Notes under the pieces: model-generated | Told to the model about the DNA's origin: nothing | The model's input: the letters and a program-made list of their open reading frames with translations, nothing else | Database searches by the model: none | Made by a program: the position numbers and the translations under genes | Source of the DNA: UBA6168 sp031426435 | GTDB taxonomy: Bacteria > Bacteroidota > Bacteroidia > Chitinophagales > Saprospiraceae | DNA length: 9,445 bases | Assembly: GCA_031426435.1 (NCBI GenBank) | Contig: JANPLH010000591.1 | Coordinates: 1 to 9,445, forward strand | Direction: 5' to 3' | Shown: one piece after another, positions 5,250-9,445 of the stretch | Layout of the letters: each line of letters starts with the position of its first letter | Numbering within the stretch: the first letter of the stretch is position 1

Positions 5250-7829
5250 ATGAAAAAGCTATTTTTGACTGTTTGCCTTTTTGCCACCCTAATCCTTCCC
5301 GCCCAGGTCATCAACCTGAATGGAAGCACCACCCGTGCCGTCGTCATCGGCATCTCCGACTACCGGGAGCCGCTCATCCCCGACCTGCGCTTCGCCGACC
5401 GGGATGCACAGGCCTTCGCCGATTGGCTGCGTTCCGCCAAAGGCGGACTTGCCCTTCCCGATTCGAGCATCCGCTTGCTCGTCAACCAGAAGGCGACCAC
5501 CGCCCAGATGATCGTCAACCTCGACTGGCTCATCGAGGCCAGCAAGCCAGGCGACCGGGCGTTCATCTATTTCAGCGGGCACGGCGACGTGGAGCGGGTC
5601 ACGAAGTTCAACCGGGGCTACCTGCTTGGCTCCGACTCGCCGCCCGCAGTTTATGGCGCTGGGGCGTTTTCGCTCGATTACCTGCAGGACATCCTGAGCA
5701 CACTCTCCGAGAACGACGTGCAGGTTTTCATCATCACCGACGCCTGCCGGGCGGGCAAGCTGGCGGGCAACACCGTGAACGGCACACAGGTCACCGCCAC
5801 CCAGCTTTCGCAGCAGTTCGCCAACGAAATCAAGGTCCTGAGCTGCCAGCCTGATGAGTTCTCGCTTGAAGGCGAGCAGTGGGGCGGCGGGCGTGGCTGC
5901 TTCAGCTACCACCTCGAAGACGCCCTCTACGGCTTTGCGGACGACAACCACGACGCCTCGGTGGACCTGCTCGAACTGCGCCGCTACCTCGAAGACCGGG
6001 TGAGCGCCGAGGCCGCCCCGCAGAGCCAAGTGCCGATGGTTTCCGGCCCGGTGAAGACCAAGATTGCACAAGTGCAAGATGCTTCGGTTGCCGCCCGAAA
6101 AGCAAGCAAGGGCAAGCGCCCCGTTCCGTTCATGGATATTGAAAACAAGGGCATGGAAAGCCGTCTGTTGGAAAAAATGGACACGAGTGGGCAGCGTTTG
6201 TACGCCCAATTTCTTGTGGCGATTGACTCCGGCAACCTGATGTCGCCGCTCGGAAAAAGCGCCAACGACTATTTCAAAATCCTGATAGAAAAACCGGAAA
6301 TGGCGGCGCTGCACGGCTCGATGAAGCGCAAACTCGCCGCCGCCCTCATGGACGAGGGGCAAACCATCCTCAACAAAGTGCTTAAAACCGACCCGCAGGT
6401 GCTGGACAATATCTGGGCGAACCGGGTGAACTACGACCACCTGCCCGCCTACTTTGAGCGGGCGGCGGAGATTCTGGGCGAAAAGCACTACGTCTGGCGG
6501 GACTTGAAGGCGAAGGAGTTTTACTTTCGGGCGATGACGATTCGGGAGGAGAATTATCCGGATAGCAGTGCCGAGTGGCGGACAGGTGAAAAAAGGCGGC
6601 TGCTCGGAAAATCACTGACCTACGACAGTACGGCGGCGGTGATTTATTGGCAGTTGGGAAATACTTTCCCGTATGGGTCGTCGAAAGCGATTGAACAATG
6701 TCAAAAAGCCGTCGAGCTTGCCCCTGAGTGGGCATTGATTCATTGTGAGTTGGGTGATAACTCATCACAAGGCATCTATCATTACAAAAAAGCCATTGAA
6801 CTGGATTCCAATTTTTTGCCGCCGTACAACTGGATAGCTTGGGATTATGATAGACTCGGGCAAAAAGATTCAGCGATTTATTATAAGAAACTGTATGTCC
6901 AGAAATTTCTCCAAAAAATGGAAAAGGACGCTGCCTCCGTCAAATCTTATGAATGCAACAATGCCGGAAACGTCCTTTGGCAATTGAGGGAGTTCGAAAA
7001 AGCAAAAGCGATTTTACTGCTGGGGGAGAAAATCTCAAAGGGCAAATACCTCCATATTTACGCGAACCTGTCGTTGGTGTACGCGGATTTGCTCGAATTT
7101 GAAAATGCCATTCATACTTGTGAAAAAATGGTGAGTATAAGAAAATATGAGTACAATGCTATCGGCACCATTTATTACCATTTCCTGAACAACCAAGCGG
7201 CGGCAGTGGAAGCTTTCTCAAAAACGGAAAAAAAATTTGATTACCTACAAGTTCAATTCCAGTTCTTAACGGGCAACTTACCAACGGCATTTGCACAGGC
7301 AAAACAGTTAATAAATGTTGATGCCAATGATGAAACGTATCTTTATGATAGTGACATTGATTATGGCTATTACCGTTTTTATGCTGCCGAAGCCGCCCGC
7401 CTTATGGGGCAGCCGGATACGGCAAATTATTATTACCGGCAGGCCATTGAAAAGACAAAAATTGAATTCAAACGAAACTTTTCCTTCCTATCTCCCTATG
7501 TTTTCCAGGCAATAGCCTATTCCCGTCTGGGCAAGGCGAAAGAACTTGAACAATTGCTCGAAACGGCAAAAGAAAAACTGAATGGCGACCCCTGGCTTTA
7601 CTTCAATCTCGCCTGCATCTATGCCCAGACCAATCAAGAAAAAACTGCCATCGAATCCCTCCAAAAAGCCATCGAACTCGGCTGGCAGCCCAATTACCTG
7701 GGCTGGCTTACCGGCACCCTCTGCGACCCACTGCTCAACCCCATCCGGGAGGGCGAGGGCTACAAAGCGCTGGTGCGCCAGCATTTCCCGAAGTATTACG
7801 ACATTGCCACGAGGGTGCCGGGCAAGTAG
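5250..7829 (+). CDS. Exported caspase-family (peptidase C14) protein with TPR C-terminal half
   Basis: This is an 859-residue predicted cysteine protease of the caspase/metacaspase clan carrying a protein-binding repeat region. The ATG at 5250 gives a signal peptide (MKKLFLTVCLFATLILPAQ, cleavage near residue 19), so it should act outside the cytoplasm. The caspase fold spans about residues 27-270: the first strand TRAVVIGISDY, FADRDAQAF, the catalytic His111 in YFSGHGD and Cys166 in ITDACRAG. Residues 231-242 (DDNHDASVDLLE) match an EF-hand-type calcium loop. A low-complexity linker lies near 275-295. From about residue 410 to 815 the protein is helical with TPR-like units (for example AIEQCQKAVELAPEWALIH and PWLYFNLACIYA to AIESLQKAIEL). 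Base composition becomes AT-richer from about 6600 to 7550. A cyclase gene follows 49 bp downstream. Metacaspase-like members usually prefer Arg or Lys at the cut site; the substrate here is unknown. Confidence 0.93.
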   Translation: MKKLFLTVCLFATLILPAQVINLNGSTTRAVVIGISDYREPLIPDLRFADRDAQAFADWLRSAKGGLALPDSSIRLLVNQKATTAQMIVNLDWLIEASKPGDRAFIYFSGHGDVERVTKFNRGYLLGSDSPPAVYGAGAFSLDYLQDILSTLSENDVQVFIITDACRAGKLAGNTVNGTQVTATQLSQQFANEIKVLSCQPDEFSLEGEQWGGGRGCFSYHLEDALYGFADDNHDASVDLLELRRYLEDRVSAEAAPQSQVPMVSGPVKTKIAQVQDASVAARKASKGKRPVPFMDIENKGMESRLLEKMDTSGQRLYAQFLVAIDSGNLMSPLGKSANDYFKILIEKPEMAALHGSMKRKLAAALMDEGQTILNKVLKTDPQVLDNIWANRVNYDHLPAYFERAAEILGEKHYVWRDLKAKEFYFRAMTIREENYPDSSAEWRTGEKRRLLGKSLTYDSTAAVIYWQLGNTFPYGSSKAIEQCQKAVELAPEWALIHCELGDNSSQGIYHYKKAIELDSNFLPPYNWIAWDYDRLGQKDSAIYYKKLYVQKFLQKMEKDAASVKSYECNNAGNVLWQLREFEKAKAILLLGEKISKGKYLHIYANLSLVYADLLEFENAIHTCEKMVSIRKYEYNAIGTIYYHFLNNQAAAVEAFSKTEKKFDYLQVQFQFLTGNLPTAFAQAKQLINVDANDETYLYDSDIDYGYYRFYAAEAARLMGQPDTANYYYRQAIEKTKIEFKRNFSFLSPYVFQAIAYSRLGKAKELEQLLETAKEKLNGDPWLYFNLACIYAQTNQEKTAIESLQKAIELGWQPNYLGWLTGTLCDPLLNPIREGEGYKALVRQHFPKYYDIATRVPGK

Positions 7830-7865
7830 TGATAACCCCCATCCCAAACCCGTATAAACTAAAAC

Positions 7866-7873
7866 TAACTTTG
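7866..7873 (+). promoter_or_regulatory. Candidate Bacteroidota -7 promoter element close to the cyclase start
   Basis: TAACTTTG matches TAnnTTTG exactly and ends only 5 bases before the cyclase ATG at 7879. If used, transcription would begin at or next to the ATG, giving a leaderless or nearly leaderless mRNA. No good -33 element is visible, and read-through from the caspase gene is equally possible. Confidence 0.4.
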
Positions 7874-7878
7874 CCCAC

Positions 7879-9321
7879 ATGAAGCAGCAACTATTAAAAT
7901 ACGGCCATTTCATCGCTATTGCACTCGTGCTGGCAGGGCTGGCTTTTTATTGGTTAAGCCGACCTGGTGGGAAGCGGGAGTTGGAGTCGGATTTGTACCA
8001 ACCAGAGCAGGAGAAGTTAGCAGTCATCCTCGATGAAATCAAGGTCTTCGGTTTTGCTGGTATGCCCCAAAACCAGCAGGACAGTCTCGCCATTGCCCTC
8101 GACTTGTACGGCGCTGCCAATTATGCGGAAGCCCAGCAAATATTGGGAAATTACCTTGCAGCTTATCCCAGCGACATGACGGCCCGATTCTACTATGGCA
8201 TGACGCAACTCTATTTGAAAACCCCTGAAAAAGCACTGCAAACACTATCTCCCCTTTCCCAGTTGCAGGACTTCGACATGCAGGACGATGCAAGCTGGTA
8301 TGCAGCACTTGCGGCATCCAATGTTGACCAGGTGCGGGCTTTTGGTCTTTTCTCTGCCCTCGCCAAAGACACTGACTCCAAATACCAACAGGCGGCATCG
8401 GCAGTGATGAATTCCATGATGGAAAACCCTGGTCAGGTCAGTTTTAAAATTGAAAGCGGCAATGTCGGAGCCGCCGAGGTACTGAAATGCTCCTTGCTCA
8501 TTACCCCTAAGCCCGTTTGGTGGCAGGCTGAATGGGTTCGGGCACTACTGGCCATGCTGTTCTTATCGGGCGGGGTAGGCTTGCTTTTTTGGCGAAGCAA
8601 AGTAAAAAGCCTCGAACTGGATAATCGTACCATGGGCGTGGAAATGGAGCGCTCCGAAGCCCTGCTGCACAATATCCTGCCCGCTGAAACGGCCCAGGAA
8701 CTCAAGCAGTTCGGCCATTCCGACACCCGACGGCACGAAATGGTCACGGTGCTCTTCTGCGATTTTCAGGGCTTCACTAATATTGCAGAGCAGATAGGCC
8801 CTGAAGAATTGGTGGCCTACCTCAGCACCTGCTTCGAGGCTTACGACCGCATCATCACGGCGCTTGGTTTGGAGAAAATCAAGACCGTTGGCGACTGCTA
8901 TATCTGCGCTGGTGGGTTGACGAGTGACGGTGGACGGCTTGCCCCTGTGGGGATGACGGAAGACGCTGGTGCGGGACAAGATGCGGCACAGGTGATTCGG
9001 GCAGGGCAGCAGATGTTGGCATTTTTGCAGGAGTTCAACCAACGGCAAGCAGAATTGGGCAAGCCCAGCTTCAACGCACGGGTTGGCATACACACTGGCC
9101 CTGTAGTGGCGGGCATCGTGGGCATAAAGAAATACGCCTACGACATCTGGGGCGACACGGTGAACATCGCCGCCCGCATGGAGCAGGCCTGTGAGGCGGG
9201 CCGCATCAATATCTCCGGCTCTACTTATGAGTTGGTGAAGGGCGAATTCGCCTGCCTCTACCGAGGGAAGGTGGAGGCCAAGGGGAAAGGGGCGGTGGAT
9301 ATGTACTTTGTGCAGGGATGA
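7879..9321 (+). CDS. Membrane-bound class III adenylate cyclase with TPR-like sensor region
   Basis: This 480-residue protein is predicted to make cAMP from ATP. It has a first membrane helix (about residues 10-27), an extracytoplasmic helical region with TPR-like repeats (about 65-185, e.g. YAEAQQILGNYLAAYPSD), a second membrane helix (about 220-238), and a cytoplasmic linker with the cyclase-associated motif LLHNILPAETAQELK. The catalytic domain runs from about 285 to 480. The class III active site looks complete: metal-binding D295 (VLFCDFQGFT) and D339 (KTVGDCY), adenine-selecting K335 and D422 (YDIWGD), and transition-state N429 and R433 (TVNIAARM). The Lys/Asp pair favours ATP over GTP. 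As for most single-domain cyclases it should work as a homodimer. A short Gly/Ala-rich insert (about 347-368) follows the second metal site. The gene is 49 bp after the caspase-TPR gene, on the same strand, and the two may be co-transcribed. Confidence 0.95.
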   Translation: MKQQLLKYGHFIAIALVLAGLAFYWLSRPGGKRELESDLYQPEQEKLAVILDEIKVFGFAGMPQNQQDSLAIALDLYGAANYAEAQQILGNYLAAYPSDMTARFYYGMTQLYLKTPEKALQTLSPLSQLQDFDMQDDASWYAALAASNVDQVRAFGLFSALAKDTDSKYQQAASAVMNSMMENPGQVSFKIESGNVGAAEVLKCSLLITPKPVWWQAEWVRALLAMLFLSGGVGLLFWRSKVKSLELDNRTMGVEMERSEALLHNILPAETAQELKQFGHSDTRRHEMVTVLFCDFQGFTNIAEQIGPEELVAYLSTCFEAYDRIITALGLEKIKTVGDCYICAGGLTSDGGRLAPVGMTEDAGAGQDAAQVIRAGQQMLAFLQEFNQRQAELGKPSFNARVGIHTGPVVAGIVGIKKYAYDIWGDTVNIAARMEQACEAGRINISGSTYELVKGEFACLYRGKVEAKGKGAVDMYFVQG

Positions 9322-9445
9322 TGAACTATGAACGGCGAACGGTGAATCGGGGTACGAATACTGTTAATAATTCGAGACTGTTGAGACTGTTCTAAGAAGT
9401 TCGGGAAAGTTCTTAAAAATGTGTCACGCAACGCCGCTACGAACG
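9322..9445. other. Non-coding 3' end of window
   Basis: No gene start or convincing terminator is seen. The stretch contains small iterations: GAAC/GAAT units spaced by a few bases (about 9330-9347) and a 9-bp tandem repeat. An imperfect, GC-poor inverted repeat at about 9394-9414 is too weak to call a terminator. Confidence 0.6.
9374..9391. repeat. 9-bp tandem repeat GAGACTGTT x2
   Basis: GAGACTGTT occurs at 9374-9382 and immediately again at 9383-9391. A related ACTGTT lies just upstream (9360-9365). Function unknown. Confidence 0.7.

Noticed and set aside
5289..6488. 399-codon minus-strand open frame inside the caspase gene
   Set aside because: It mirrors the GC-rich caspase coding sequence, and the caspase motifs on the + strand decide the matter.

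Overview
The window looks like the chromosome of a Bacteroidota bacterium, possibly of the Saprospirales/Chitinophagales type. It carries a SusC/SusD outer-membrane uptake pair, a Bacteroidota-style lipoprotein signal, two matches to the Bacteroidota -7 promoter motif (TAnnTTTG), and a secreted caspase-TPR protein. The genus cannot be fixed from this sequence. All convincing genes lie on the + strand. I see no tRNA, rRNA, CRISPR array or intact mobile element.

Layout. (1) 2-1858: the C-terminal two thirds or so of a SusC/RagA TonB-dependent transporter, cut by the window edge. (2) 1859-2303: an unusually long gap between susC and susD. It holds what looks like the shrunken, frame-broken remnant of a DUF1016/YhcG-type nuclease-like gene, whose middle is a run of five palindromes spaced in multiples of 18 bp. 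(3) 2304-3779: a SusD-like surface lipoprotein of the SusD-like_2 type. (4) 3824-4030: a truncated, frameshifted copy of the start of a secreted caspase gene. (5) 4031-4653: an AT-rich stretch without a convincing gene, containing one intrinsic terminator. (6) 4654-5043: a small secreted protein of unknown family with four cysteines, followed by a strong terminator. (7) 5250-7829: a full-length exported caspase (peptidase C14) with a TPR-type C-terminal half. (8) 7879-9321: a class III nucleotidyl cyclase, predicted to be an adenylate cyclase, with a membrane-flanked TPR-like sensor region. (9) 9322-9445: a short non-coding end.

How the genes may work together. SusC and SusD form a nutrient (glycan or peptide) import complex at the outer membrane; no degradative enzyme is visible here to name the substrate. 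The caspase-TPR protein and the cyclase are adjacent, on the same strand and 49 bp apart. The caspase is predicted to be exported, and the cyclase places a TPR-like domain on the same side of the inner membrane. A proteolysis-to-cAMP signalling unit is therefore a reasonable but untested hypothesis. The partial second copy of the caspase start, 1.4 kb upstream, shows that this gene family has been duplicated locally or that the copies have recombined.

The most unusual element is the palindrome series at 1921-2146. The arm sequences differ from unit to unit but remain self-complementary, and the spacing keeps one reading frame.
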